Virus record (IMG/VR): IMGVR_UViG_3300048061_000071
Location: 1 to 49,696 of that record
Length of the DNA stretch: 49,696 bases
From: a virus
Direction: 5' to 3' (one strand)
The position numbers were made by a program, and so were the translations under genes. The notes under the pieces are model-generated. The model saw nothing but the letters and a program-made list of their open reading frames with translations. It made no database searches and was not told the origin of the DNA. This document shows positions 1-7,949 of the stretch, piece after piece; positions within the stretch are counted from its first letter, which is position 1; every line of letters starts with the position of its first letter.

Positions 1-624
1 ATAGTCGTACATACCTTTTTCATGTTCGTCTGTAATCCATTTTGCAGAATTTTCTACGGAGTATATTTTATCTGTTACTAATCTATTAATCAAGGTTTTG
101 TTTGGGTCCACTCCCATGGAAGGATCATATATTTTTAATCTATTATTTGGCTGTATTGCATAGTTTCCGTCCTCTAATTCTATAACGTGTCCACATTTAT
201 GCTGGTCCGGCTTCTCTGAATAACCAAAATTTAACTCGTTAAAATCTCCTGCGCACCAATCTATTGTAAATAAATATTTACCTTTTCTTTTTACTTTACG
301 TCTAGATGTATATTGCATTGTACATCCTGCAATTTCATAAAAAGTTGTAACACTTACATTATAACTAAAACAATCCCACATAACTAATTCATCAAGTGGT
401 AATTCTTTTACCCCAGGTTTAGTACAAAAAGCTGATATAGGTGCTCTCCACCATAGACCACCATCTTCCATTAAAAAATGAAACATAGGTACTCTGTTTG
501 GTATAGAACTAAAACCAAATACACCTACTTCAAAATATTTATCGTGTGAGTCTTTTTGATCTCTTAGATAGTTACCTCGAACGTAACACTCTATTACAGG
601 TATGTTTGCATTAAGATAAGCCAT
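1..624 (-). CDS. Conserved phage hypothetical protein, 3' end cut by window edge
   Basis: The ATG is at 624 and the frame stays open for 208 codons to base 1, so the C-terminus lies outside the window. The protein starts MAYLNANIPVIECY and is rich in Trp, Tyr and Cys (an LWWRAPISAFC stretch near residue 62). I see no catalytic motif, signal peptide or membrane segment. The N-terminus resembles a hypothetical protein I recall from marine phage replication regions, but I know no function for it. The ATG overlaps the stop of the DNA polymerase gene by one base (TAATG), so it is the last visible gene of the replication operon and probably translationally coupled. The continuous frame makes it a confident gene; its role is unknown. 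Confidence 0.85.
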   Translation of the reverse strand, partial: MAYLNANIPVIECYVRGNYLRDQKDSHDKYFEVGVFGFSSIPNRVPMFHFLMEDGGLWWRAPISAFCTKPGVKELPLDELVMWDCFSYNVSVTTFYEIAGCTMQYTSRRKVKRKGKYLFTIDWCAGDFNELNFGYSEKPDQHKCGHVIELEDGNYAIQPNNRLKIYDPSMGVDPNKTLINRLVTDKIYSVENSAKWITDEHEKGMYDY

Positions 625-2480
625 TAACTATTAATCTCCCCCCAATTGTCGCCCCATTCATAGTCAACTTTGTTTGGTACTTCTAGACTAACAGCATGCT
701 CCATAATTTCAATTATCTTTTTTGCCTGTGCGTCATTCTCAATAGATAAATCTAACTCATCATGTATTTGAATATGTGGTATAATTCCTTCTTTATATAA
801 TTCTAACATAGATTTTTTTGTCATATCTGCTGCACTACCTTGAATTAATTTATTTAATGCTTTGTAAGTATATGCTCTTTTTATCCCTGGTCCGTGTTCC
901 GCCAACGCATCTTCATGTGTCATAGCTTTATGCATACCGAAACTGTTTGGTTCCCATAGATGAAACCTACATAGTCTGCCAAGTAAAGTTCTTATCTGAC
1001 CTCTGTCTTGCGCTCTGTTAGATGCTTTGTCCATCAGTTGTTTTACAAACGGTACTTTTGCGTGATATGTATTAAATAATTCTGCAGCTTTGTCTTTACT
1101 AACACCCAACTCTGCCTGAAGTTTAGCTTTACCCATACCATAAAATAATCCTAAGTTAATTGTTTTAGCTTGTGTTCTTGGTATCTCTGCCATGTCTGCA
1201 ACAGTTTGGTGAAAGTCTGCGTCAGGATCTGATTCATAAGAATCAACTACATCATACACTGATGGTAATTTATATAATGCTGCGTAGTGTACAACAAGAC
1301 GTGGTTCCTGTTGTGAATAGTCAAAGACTCCCCACTTACAACCTTCTTCTGGTATAAATAAAGATCTTATCTTAGGACCTAAGTCTTTGTTACGTGCTGG
1401 TATCTGCTGTAGATTAGGATTCTGATAAGAGAATCTTCCAGTCACTGTACCACCACCTGCATTTCTTAATTGGTTTATCTCTGCATGTATTCTACCTTTG
1501 TGTTCATAACGTAAAATAGAATCTATAAAAGTTGTATGCGCTTTGTTTACTTCTCTTGCCTTTGCAATCATATTTACAACAGGATGTTTATGTTCCTGTA
1601 AAAAGTTTTTTGTAAATGATGGTGCTTGTGTTTTTTCTGTTCTTTCAAATGGTATCTTTAAGTTCTCAAATACATCTGCTATACTACTTGCCGCCCATAT
1701 CTGTGGACGTACATTAGTTTCTTTTTCTATCGCAGTTAATATATCTTGTTCTTCTTTTACTAAAGTTTTTTTAAGATTGTGTGCTCTTTCTACATCTACA
1801 CGTACACCTTTAAATCTCATATCAACTAGACATGGAAATAAATCTGTTTCTAATTCCATAATAGATTGTAGGTCTTGTGATATAATTTCTTTTTTCATCT
1901 CTTGCCACAAACCATACGTTGCTTCTGCATCTCTTTCAGCATAGCTACCAACATTTAATGATGGCAATTTATACATTTCAGATTTTGGATCTATACCCCA
2001 CTCAGCTGCTGCCTCTGCAAGTGCTGCTTCGTTTTTACCAAAACCATTGTACTTCCATGACAAACTATTTAAATCATATCTAAATCTATTTTCATCAGTC
2101 ACAGCTGCCGCTATCATTGTGTCAACAATCATACCATTAATTGTTAGACCCATAGCTCTTATCCAACAAACATCATACATTGCATTGTGAAATATTTTTG
2201 TAGAGTTTGTTTTAAGAATATCTTTAAACCATTCTAAAACTTTCTTACGATCCATGTTACCACCACCCTCATGTGCAATAGGAAAGTATCCTTTGTAATG
2301 TGCAGTTGCTACAGCTATTCCTATAACTTCCCCATTACCTATTATAGATCCAGATCCTTTTTTAATTAAATCTGGGTCACGTGTTTCTAAGTCAATTGCA
2401 ATTTCGTCAACTTCTCTTAAGTCTGGAAATTCTTTAGGTATAACCCATTCTGTTTGTGCACTAAAGGTAGGTATCTTCAT
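624..2480 (-). CDS. polA: Family A DNA polymerase with 3'-5' exonuclease (T7/Pol I type)
   Basis: This is the replicative DNA polymerase, 618 aa. The 3'-5' exonuclease domain has Exo I D30/E32, Exo II N99/D103 and Exo III Y180/D184. The polymerase domain has motif A (D387, DYSQQEPR), motif B on the O helix (R435, K439, Y447, G448) and motif C (H573-D574-E575). There is no 5'-3' nuclease domain, as in T7 polymerase. The residue equivalent to E. coli Pol I Phe762 is Leu443. The start overlaps the upstream small gene by 4 nt (ATGA) and the stop overlaps the next gene by 1 nt, so expression is coupled to the primase and helicase operon. All catalytic residues are present. Confidence 0.98.
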   Translation of the reverse strand: MKIPTFSAQTEWVIPKEFPDLREVDEIAIDLETRDPDLIKKGSGSIIGNGEVIGIAVATAHYKGYFPIAHEGGGNMDRKKVLEWFKDILKTNSTKIFHNAMYDVCWIRAMGLTINGMIVDTMIAAAVTDENRFRYDLNSLSWKYNGFGKNEAALAEAAAEWGIDPKSEMYKLPSLNVGSYAERDAEATYGLWQEMKKEIISQDLQSIMELETDLFPCLVDMRFKGVRVDVERAHNLKKTLVKEEQDILTAIEKETNVRPQIWAASSIADVFENLKIPFERTEKTQAPSFTKNFLQEHKHPVVNMIAKAREVNKAHTTFIDSILRYEHKGRIHAEINQLRNAGGGTVTGRFSYQNPNLQQIPARNKDLGPKIRSLFIPEEGCKWGVFDYSQQEPRLVVHYAALYKLPSVYDVVDSYESDPDADFHQTVADMAEIPRTQAKTINLGLFYGMGKAKLQAELGVSKDKAAELFNTYHAKVPFVKQLMDKASNRAQDRGQIRTLLGRLCRFHLWEPNSFGMHKAMTHEDALAEHGPGIKRAYTYKALNKLIQGSAADMTKKSMLELYKEGIIPHIQIHDELDLSIENDAQAKKIIEIMEHAVSLEVPNKVDYEWGDNWGEINS

Positions 2481-2680
2481 CTTGTTTCCTTTTCATATAC
2501 GTGATTAATTTGTATTTGTTTTGTTAGTTTATCTTTGTTGCTAAATGCATACAAAGCAGCGTCGTAGTTGTGTGGAAATATTTCCCAGTCAACTAGTCGT
2601 GGATATATTTCTAAATTAAACTTGTGTTTATCTATTTTAATAGTTTTTCTAATTACACTTCTTTTCATATTAAGTAACAT
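2477..2680 (-). CDS. Small hypothetical protein upstream of DNA polymerase
   Basis: A small basic protein of about 67 aa, not recognised. The stop codon overlaps the polymerase ATG (ATGA, 4 nt), which is what a translationally coupled gene shows. The start is uncertain: GTG at 2695, ATG at 2680 and ATG at 2668 are all possible and none has a clear Shine-Dalgarno sequence. I chose 2680. The C-terminal half (LEIYPRLVDWEIFPHNYDAA) looks like a folded domain. There is no membrane segment and no known motif. Its position suggests an accessory replication protein or a protein with no direct replication role. Confidence 0.65.
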   Translation of the reverse strand: MLLNMKRSVIRKTIKIDKHKFNLEIYPRLVDWEIFPHNYDAALYAFSNKDKLTKQIQINHVYEKETR

Positions 2681-2725
2681 AAAACTAATAGGCACGTAAA
2701 CAAACCCATGTAATGTGGTATGTGA

Positions 2726-2944
2726 TTATTTGGTTCCATAGTCCCTTTCTTTTATCATTTCTAAATAATGTATTGCTTTATCTATGTCTTCTATTCCCCC
2801 TTTGCGAGAATGTCTGCATATGTATTTTATAGCATTCCCTTCTGCAAAAAGCAATTTGTTCTTGTTTATAAACTCTGCCGGCTGTATTTTCATGTACATG
2901 TAATGAGTTCCCGAAACTTGTTTATGCAATGCTTTCGATGTCAT
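2726..2944 (-). CDS. DUF3310-like small protein
   Basis: A 72-aa protein with the core pattern HY..MKIQPAEFI...LLFAEGNAIKYICR...KGGIEDIDKAIHYLE. This is the signature of the DUF3310 (SaV-like) family, found as a small protein or fused domain in many phages. The family has no established biochemical role that I can state. The ATG at 2944 lies 23 nt inside the 3' end of the helicase gene, a common arrangement for coupled phage genes. It sits between the helicase and polymerase genes, which suggests nucleotide or DNA metabolism, but that is inference from position. Confidence 0.85.
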   Translation of the reverse strand: MTSKALHKQVSGTHYMYMKIQPAEFINKNKLLFAEGNAIKYICRHSRKGGIEDIDKAIHYLEMIKERDYGTK

Positions 2945-4421
2945 AACCTTTGTCCTCCTGTTTAGCTGTCATTATATATAAATTTTGTTTTGTACGTGTG
3001 ACTCCAACGTACCAAACTCTATGCTCTTCATCGTGTTTGTCTTCACTCTTGTCCACTGCTTCTCTTATTTTTTTTGTGTTATCTAAAATAATTAAAACAT
3101 TTGTTGCTTCCCCACCTTTTGCTGCATGTATTGTAGACAGCCTTACTCTTGCAGGTTTAGATAATTGTTCTTCATTCCGTAACATTTCTCGGATGTACAA
3201 ACATTCTTCATAGTCTTGTGTAAATACTTCGTACCACTCATTTGATTTATCTAAATCAAACTCTGCTAGATCATACATTCTTTCTTCTGTAGGGAAAGGA
3301 TCTGGACTTTGTCCTGTCTGTTCTAAAACATCTTTTACTTCAGATAGAGATAGTAGATCTCCTTGTTGCCATCTAGTGTAATGTTTTACTGCTGTATACA
3401 ATCTTGTCTTATAACTCTTTCTACCTTTTAGTTCAAAGTAAATAGCCATATCTTTTAAAACAGATTTTAGTTTATTTAATTTATCATTAGTTCTGGATAG
3501 AATTAACCAATCTCCTTCATACAAAGGTACATCTTCTATTGCCGTTATATATTCCACGGTCCCTGATTCCGGACGCGGTGCCCATGTTTTTTTAATACGC
3601 CTATCATCTGGTATGCGACTTAGTATTTGATCTGCAACAAATTGCACTTGTTGTGGCACCCTGTAAGATTGTGGCAAAATTATGTTTTTTGCAGGCTCAT
3701 CTTGAAATCGTTGTACATCTGCACCTGCCCAGCCATAAATGGCTTGATCATCATCACCGGCTAGTATAACATGTTTAGAGTTTTTCTTAAGTATATCGTA
3801 CATTTTCCACTGTATTGGCGATAAATCTTGTGCTTCGTCAATGAATATTACATCATATTTCGGACACAATTCGGCCACATTAAATTTTTCAATCATGTCG
3901 GTAAAGTCTACTAGACCATAAGCTTGTTTATAATTTTCTACTTCTTCTTTTAAAATCTGTAATAGATGTTTATCTATGTCTTCTGAATACATGTCGGTGT
4001 TGTATTCTTCTTCTACAGTTACATTCTTTATTCTTGCTGCATTAATTATATTAAAATATTCACTATCAGAATCTACAAAACCTGTCTTCTCTTCACCATT
4101 AGAATAAACTGTAACTTCTATTCCTAATTTACGACCTATGTCCTGGTAGTGTTCGTCTTGCATAACCTGAGCTTTCTTCATACCTAATTGTGTAAAAGCT
4201 AAAGAATGTAGAGTTCTAAAATGTTTTAGATCTTTTTTCTGAAATGCTGAGTGATAGTCTAACATTCTATCTACTGCTTCACCTGCAGCTTTAGTTGTAA
4301 ATGCAAAGTATCCTATCTTATCAATAGGTGTCCCCAGTTTTAAAAATGTTTTAACATATCTTAATAACTTTGTTGTCTTACCTGTACCCGGTGGACCCAG
4401 TATTTTTCGAACAGCTTTCAT
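2922..4421 (-). CDS. UvrD/Rep-like SF1 DNA helicase
   Basis: A 499-aa superfamily 1A helicase, probably the replicative or recombinational helicase. Visible motifs are Walker A GPPGTGKTT (9-17), motif Ia FAFTTKAAGEA (39-49), Walker B VIFIDEAQD (191-199), motif III LAGDDDQAIYGWAGA (220-234), motif IV QSYR (251-254), motif V STIHAAKGGEA (429-439) and motif VI YVGVTRTKQNLYI (471-483). At about 500 aa it is shorter than UvrD or Rep (about 700 aa), as is usual for compact phage versions with reduced 1B/2B insertions. The ATG overlaps the stop of the preceding lipoprotein gene by 4 nt (ATGA). With the polymerase and primase it forms the replication module. Confidence 0.97.
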   Translation of the reverse strand: MKAVRKILGPPGTGKTTKLLRYVKTFLKLGTPIDKIGYFAFTTKAAGEAVDRMLDYHSAFQKKDLKHFRTLHSLAFTQLGMKKAQVMQDEHYQDIGRKLGIEVTVYSNGEEKTGFVDSDSEYFNIINAARIKNVTVEEEYNTDMYSEDIDKHLLQILKEEVENYKQAYGLVDFTDMIEKFNVAELCPKYDVIFIDEAQDLSPIQWKMYDILKKNSKHVILAGDDDQAIYGWAGADVQRFQDEPAKNIILPQSYRVPQQVQFVADQILSRIPDDRRIKKTWAPRPESGTVEYITAIEDVPLYEGDWLILSRTNDKLNKLKSVLKDMAIYFELKGRKSYKTRLYTAVKHYTRWQQGDLLSLSEVKDVLEQTGQSPDPFPTEERMYDLAEFDLDKSNEWYEVFTQDYEECLYIREMLRNEEQLSKPARVRLSTIHAAKGGEATNVLIILDNTKKIREAVDKSEDKHDEEHRVWYVGVTRTKQNLYIMTAKQEDKGYDIESIA

Positions 4422-4531
4422 TTATTTTGTCCTTTTATTATATGCTTTATTAAAGTAGTTGTAGGATTAAATTTATCATCAATGTGTGAACACCCTGTTA
4501 AGAGTGTTAAAATTATTAAATATTTTTTCAT
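4418..4531 (-). CDS. Very small lipoprotein (37 aa)
   Basis: This short gene encodes 37 residues beginning MKKYLIILTLLTGCSH. It has two N-terminal lysines, a hydrophobic stretch and a lipobox LTGC followed by Ser, so it is a candidate substrate for lipoprotein signal peptidase with Cys14 as the lipidated residue. The mature peptide would be only about 24 aa. Its ATG overlaps the primase stop by 1 nt (TAATG) and its stop overlaps the helicase start by 4 nt (ATGA), which argues for real translation. Small outer-membrane lipoproteins of phages are often Rz1-like spanins or superinfection-exclusion proteins, but those normally sit with lysis genes. Function here is unknown. Confidence 0.7.
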   Translation of the reverse strand: MKKYLIILTLLTGCSHIDDKFNPTTTLIKHIIKGQNK

Positions 4532-6156
4532 TACATTATCTCCGTATTATGTTTTAGTTTTGTATGATTTATAGTTACGTCTTTAAATTGTTCTATACTT
4601 ATGCAAACTATGTTCTTCGTAGGTGTATTGTATTTATTTTTTACTGTGCTTGGATATCTTTTTTGTTCTAAAAATTGTATGTCACAATGTTTGTAGTTAG
4701 TTTTCATCATAACACCTGTTTTGTCCTCACCATGTTTCCAGTTTTTAGATTTTAGTTTGTCATAAAATTTATCAAACTTAAAGTATGCATAACCATCTTC
4801 TACTAATACTGTGCCAGATTTAAATGATGCATCGTTCATAGCTTTAGGTCCATTTATTTTTGCATGTAATACATCATGTAATTTTTCTCTTGGTGATGTA
4901 CCTACTGGTGGATTAATTATTTTTTGTGTTTGGAATAACGCTTCTAAAACTGTTTGATCTTCTGGTGCTTTTATAATTGGTGGTGGAAACCCTGCAGCTT
5001 TTGCTATTGAGTTTCTACGTTTACGTTGGTCTGTTACATGTTCGATTGTTTTACAATGCACTGTTGCTTTACCAATGCCATCTGGTTTAGTAACGTCAAA
5101 TTCATATTCTGGATCTGGTTCTATGTCTATCTTTCTTAAGTTTGTTAATACAGGATACTGTCCTTTTGATCCTGCTAGTATACCAAATTTCTTTTTAACA
5201 CAGATACCTTTTTTACAAAAATCACTAATAGGACTTTGATTACAAGTGTAACCTTTTTCCGATCTGTTCCATGATCTTGTTTTTTGTTTTAATTTATTAT
5301 CATCCCATGCGTTAGCGTGTTCTCTTGCAAAGTATTTTACTGGTGCATTTTTTACTTTCTGTTCCCAATTGTCTGGGTATTTCATTTTAACAAACACATG
5401 GTAGTTATACATAAATCTGTCTTTACCATCAAAATTAGATTGATTAGATATTTTAGATATCAATCCAAGACAAGGAGGTCCTTCAACAAAATCTTCATCT
5501 ACGCCTTCCATAGATTGTTTTTCCATATCTTCTGTAATAGTTTTTAATTCATCTGCACTGGTTGTATTTGCATCTACAACTTTTATAAATTGTTCTAATG
5601 TAAAAAATGTACCATCAATATTAACGGCACGTCTTTCTCCGCCGTAGTATGGTAGATTAATAAATTGTCCTGGTTTTAAGATCCCTGTTTCCGGATCCTT
5701 TGTTAGTTGTGTTTGTTTAGGAAATATTTCACAGTCTGGTTTAAGATTAAATATAGGTAATAGGTTACTTAAGAATGATACAATAACTGTCGATTGTACA
5801 AATTCATTCATAAACAAATATAAATGTAGTCCGCCACTCTTAGACTCAACGGGCACTAATGGTAATTTATATTCTTGAATAGTTTCTAAATAAAATTTTT
5901 TGTCAAAGTCTTCATATTGTTTAGGGTCTACGTCTATGACCCCAAATACAGCAGTCCCTTTTTCATTAGTAGGCTGTATTCCAACAGATATGTTTCCGTT
6001 TAAATGTTCTTGATAAATTGCGTCAGTAAACTCTTCGTAGTTCCATCTGTATACAGGTTTCTTCTTACCACTTTCTGGATCAATAATAGCGTTAGTCCAA
6101 TCTGCGATACCATACGCATGTCTATAGCCATTAAATATCTTTATATATTCTTGCAT
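4531..6156 (-). CDS. Archaeo-eukaryotic-type (AEP/TOTE-like) DNA primase
   Basis: A 541-aa primase, starting at the ATG preceded by AGGA (a GTG at 6180 would add eight residues). The catalytic fold shows a DxD motif in GVIDVDP (D75, D77), the SxxGGLHLYLF motif containing His111, and an EIFPKQ strand near residue 143 followed by FINLPYY. This set is characteristic of AEP primases of the kind found in TOTE systems and phages. A second region carries four spaced cysteines (C229, C305, C314, C319) that could bind zinc or an iron-sulfur cluster, as in primase large subunits; that is inference. It heads the coupled primase-lipoprotein-helicase-polymerase row, with no separate hexameric helicase gene visible. 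Confidence 0.85.
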   Translation of the reverse strand: MQEYIKIFNGYRHAYGIADWTNAIIDPESGKKKPVYRWNYEEFTDAIYQEHLNGNISVGIQPTNEKGTAVFGVIDVDPKQYEDFDKKFYLETIQEYKLPLVPVESKSGGLHLYLFMNEFVQSTVIVSFLSNLLPIFNLKPDCEIFPKQTQLTKDPETGILKPGQFINLPYYGGERRAVNIDGTFFTLEQFIKVVDANTTSADELKTITEDMEKQSMEGVDEDFVEGPPCLGLISKISNQSNFDGKDRFMYNYHVFVKMKYPDNWEQKVKNAPVKYFAREHANAWDDNKLKQKTRSWNRSEKGYTCNQSPISDFCKKGICVKKKFGILAGSKGQYPVLTNLRKIDIEPDPEYEFDVTKPDGIGKATVHCKTIEHVTDQRKRRNSIAKAAGFPPPIIKAPEDQTVLEALFQTQKIINPPVGTSPREKLHDVLHAKINGPKAMNDASFKSGTVLVEDGYAYFKFDKFYDKLKSKNWKHGEDKTGVMMKTNYKHCDIQFLEQKRYPSTVKNKYNTPTKNIVCISIEQFKDVTINHTKLKHNTEIM

Positions 6157-6212
6157 AATTATCCTGTCTACATGGGCCACTTAGTCTCCCAATTGGCCCA
6201 TGCTGTGCACTT

Positions 6213-6227
6213 ATTCTCTTAGAGAAT
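6213..6227. repeat. Small inverted repeat at gene junction
   Basis: ATTCTC-TTA-GAGAAT, a perfect 6-bp stem with a 3-nt loop, lies at the 3' end of the 253-aa gene and just before the primase gene. No U-run follows on the minus strand. It could be a weak mRNA hairpin; significance is low. Confidence 0.3.
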
Positions 6228-6988
6228 TAGATAATGCTTTTACTTTCCGCTGGTTTTTCTTCACCATGCTTCGCTTTCACTGCACCCTTAGAGATGTTTT
6301 CAGAAAACGATTTAGCTTGTTGATAAAGACTTGCGTCAGTAATAGGACCAACTTTACTTACTTCCCAACCAAACCAAGTGCCTTTGTCATTAGACATTTG
6401 AGTAGTCTTTAGTTTGTAAATATGGCTAAAAGATGCCGGCGTATATAAACCGTTTTTACCTTTTAGTTTTATGCCCGACATCATTGAATTCCATTTTCTA
6501 CTAATTTTTAATTGAGTAGATTTCATAGAGATCAACGCAGTCGATGGACTGTCTCCATTTATAATCACAAAATGCGATGCAGTCTTTTCAATATAATTAC
6601 CATTTGGTAGTCTATCTTTATAGTTTGCATCTGCTTTTGTTTTGGACATGATATCAGAAGATGAATCATAGATTGCAACTGGTGCACCTGGTCCGTCTCC
6701 TCTATCTTTCCATTCGATGTACTCGAGTTTATAAAATGCAGGAATGACATCTAAGCCTTTCACTCCATCATACAACTCTCCAGTTACGGAATTAAAAATC
6801 ATTCCGGGTTCTGCACCTTCAACATACTTACCATCACGTTTATTAACTTCTGGTGAAAGTTGTCCTAGGATTTTAAGAAAAGGTAAGGCAAGATCATCTT
6901 GACCTATTGAACCCAAACCTTTTGCTGCGTCTTCTTCAAACATGTTAGCCGGAAGAGGAGCAGACTTTTTTTCTGTTACTTCATTCAT
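6227..6988 (-). CDS. Hypothetical replication-module protein (possible ssDNA-binding role)
   Basis: A 253-aa soluble protein. It has a low-complexity N-terminus, then a conserved-looking core (GLGSIGQDDLALPFLKILGQLSPEVNK at about 25-52) and a hydrophilic Lys/Glu-rich tail. I recall similar proteins next to phage polymerases and exonucleases that have been suggested to bind single-stranded DNA, and this window otherwise lacks an SSB. I see no OB-fold signature that proves it, and the C-terminus is not the acidic tip typical of T7 gp2.5. The preceding gene ends 2 nt upstream of its ribosome-binding region (AAGGAAT), so they are co-transcribed. Confidence 0.75.
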   Translation of the reverse strand: MNEVTEKKSAPLPANMFEEDAAKGLGSIGQDDLALPFLKILGQLSPEVNKRDGKYVEGAEPGMIFNSVTGELYDGVKGLDVIPAFYKLEYIEWKDRGDGPGAPVAIYDSSSDIMSKTKADANYKDRLPNGNYIEKTASHFVIINGDSPSTALISMKSTQLKISRKWNSMMSGIKLKGKNGLYTPASFSHIYKLKTTQMSNDKGTWFGWEVSKVGPITDASLYQQAKSFSENISKGAVKAKHGEEKPAESKSII

Positions 6989-6990
6989 GG

Positions 6991-7542
6991 TTATTTATTC
7001 CTTGTTATTTTTGTTCTGTTGCTCGTGAACAGGTTAAATAAGTCAGAAGGCATATCGAGTCCAGCCTCAACACGCTCTCTGACTAGTGCTTTAAGTGTCA
7101 TTGGTTCAACCTTTAGTTTCTGGATAGGTTCATACCCTTGACCTTGCGCAAGGACAGCGTATTGCTGTGCCTTGTTATCTTCGGAACGTCCAAAAGCAAC
7201 GGTTACCTCATTTTTGATAAGATCACCCAGTCCGTTCTCACGAAGCCATTCGTATGCTTCTTCCTTTTTATCTGCAGGTATAGAAGCACCGTAGACAGGT
7301 TTAACTTCTACCGAAGTCCCGTCTGATAATTTTAATGTAGAGATATTCATTTCTTGCATCATTGTAGGTATTACCTCAGCTGATACTAGTTCTACTTTTC
7401 TTTTCATCTCTTTGTATTCTTGTTCTTTAACTAAAAGTTCTGCTTCTAGTTCTTGTAGTTTTACTACTTGATCAGATAATTTTTTGGCATCATTAGCACC
7501 ATCCAACTCTTCTCTTTTTTCTTGTTCAAAGTCAATCGACAT
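6991..7542 (-). CDS. Coiled-coil hypothetical protein of the replication module
   Basis: A 183-aa protein. Residues about 15-60 form a predicted coiled coil rich in Glu, Lys and Leu. A small globular domain follows with LKLSDGTSVEVKPVYGASIP and YEWLRENGLGDLIKNEVTVAFG. I recognise this coiled-coil plus domain layout from many phage replication and recombination clusters, but I cannot assign an established function. Its first codons overlap the end of the upstream 120-aa gene by 11 nt. Together with the 253-aa protein it forms a pair that may handle single-stranded DNA or recombination intermediates; this is only context-based. Confidence 0.75.
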   Translation of the reverse strand: MSIDFEQEKREELDGANDAKKLSDQVVKLQELEAELLVKEQEYKEMKRKVELVSAEVIPTMMQEMNISTLKLSDGTSVEVKPVYGASIPADKKEEAYEWLRENGLGDLIKNEVTVAFGRSEDNKAQQYAVLAQGQGYEPIQKLKVEPMTLKALVRERVEAGLDMPSDLFNLFTSNRTKITRNK

Positions 7543-7894
7543 TGATTTCTCCTTTCTCGTATAAGTTAATTTTTAAAGGATAGTAGACTCTTTCTTGTCT
7601 ATCCCACTTCAACAAATTAAATTTGCCGTTAGTAATATCAGAAACAATAGAACACGCAATTCCAATTATAGCAGGATCACCTGTTAATAATAAATAGTCT
7701 TCTGGAGTATAGTCCTTTAAAAGTTTTTTTAATTTAAAAACTAATGGTCCAGGAGAAAATATTATTTGAGAAAATTCTGGTAATAAAAAATTAAATTCAC
7801 CATACTCTCTTGCACTCATAATATTTATTTTAGGAGTACCAGCTTTGGTTCCAGGCAATTCTTGTATTACATAAACTTTTCTTCTTTCTGACAT
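7532..7894 (-). CDS. Hypothetical protein, first gene of leftward replication operon
   Basis: A 120-aa protein beginning MSERRKVYVIQELPGTKAG, not recognised. The start is the ATG at 7894; a TTG at 7900 would add two residues. It is the promoter-proximal gene of the leftward operon. A candidate promoter (TTGACA, 16-nt spacer, TATATT) ends only about 9 nt before this ATG, so the transcript would have almost no leader and no Shine-Dalgarno sequence. The protein has alternating hydrophobic strands (INIMSAREYGEFNFLLP, DYLLLTGDPAIIGIACSIV) and no membrane segment. The GDPAIIG stretch is not enough to call a nucleotide-binding site. Confidence 0.8.
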   Translation of the reverse strand: MSERRKVYVIQELPGTKAGTPKINIMSAREYGEFNFLLPEFSQIIFSPGPLVFKLKKLLKDYTPEDYLLLTGDPAIIGIACSIVSDITNGKFNLLKWDRQERVYYPLKINLYEKGEINVD

Positions 7895-7922
7895 TGACAA
7901 ACAATATAAGATGTTCTATATA
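7894..7922 (+). promoter_or_regulatory. Sigma70-like promoter for the SNF2-type helicase
   Basis: TTGACA at 7894-7899 and TATATA at 7917-7922 are separated by exactly 17 nt, a near-consensus sigma70 promoter firing rightward. The helicase ATG lies 28 nt beyond the -10. It is interleaved with an oppositely oriented promoter. Confidence 0.75.
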
Positions 7923-7930
7923 GATGTCAA
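7903..7930 (-). promoter_or_regulatory. Sigma70-like promoter for the leftward replication operon
   Basis: On the minus strand TTGACA (7930-7925) and TATATT (7908-7903) are separated by 16 nt. It is interleaved with the rightward promoter, so polymerase binding at one should exclude the other. The expected transcription start falls at or within a few bases of the ATG at 7894, implying a leaderless or nearly leaderless mRNA. Confidence 0.65.
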
Positions 7931-7949
7931 CTAGAAAGAATAAAAAAAT

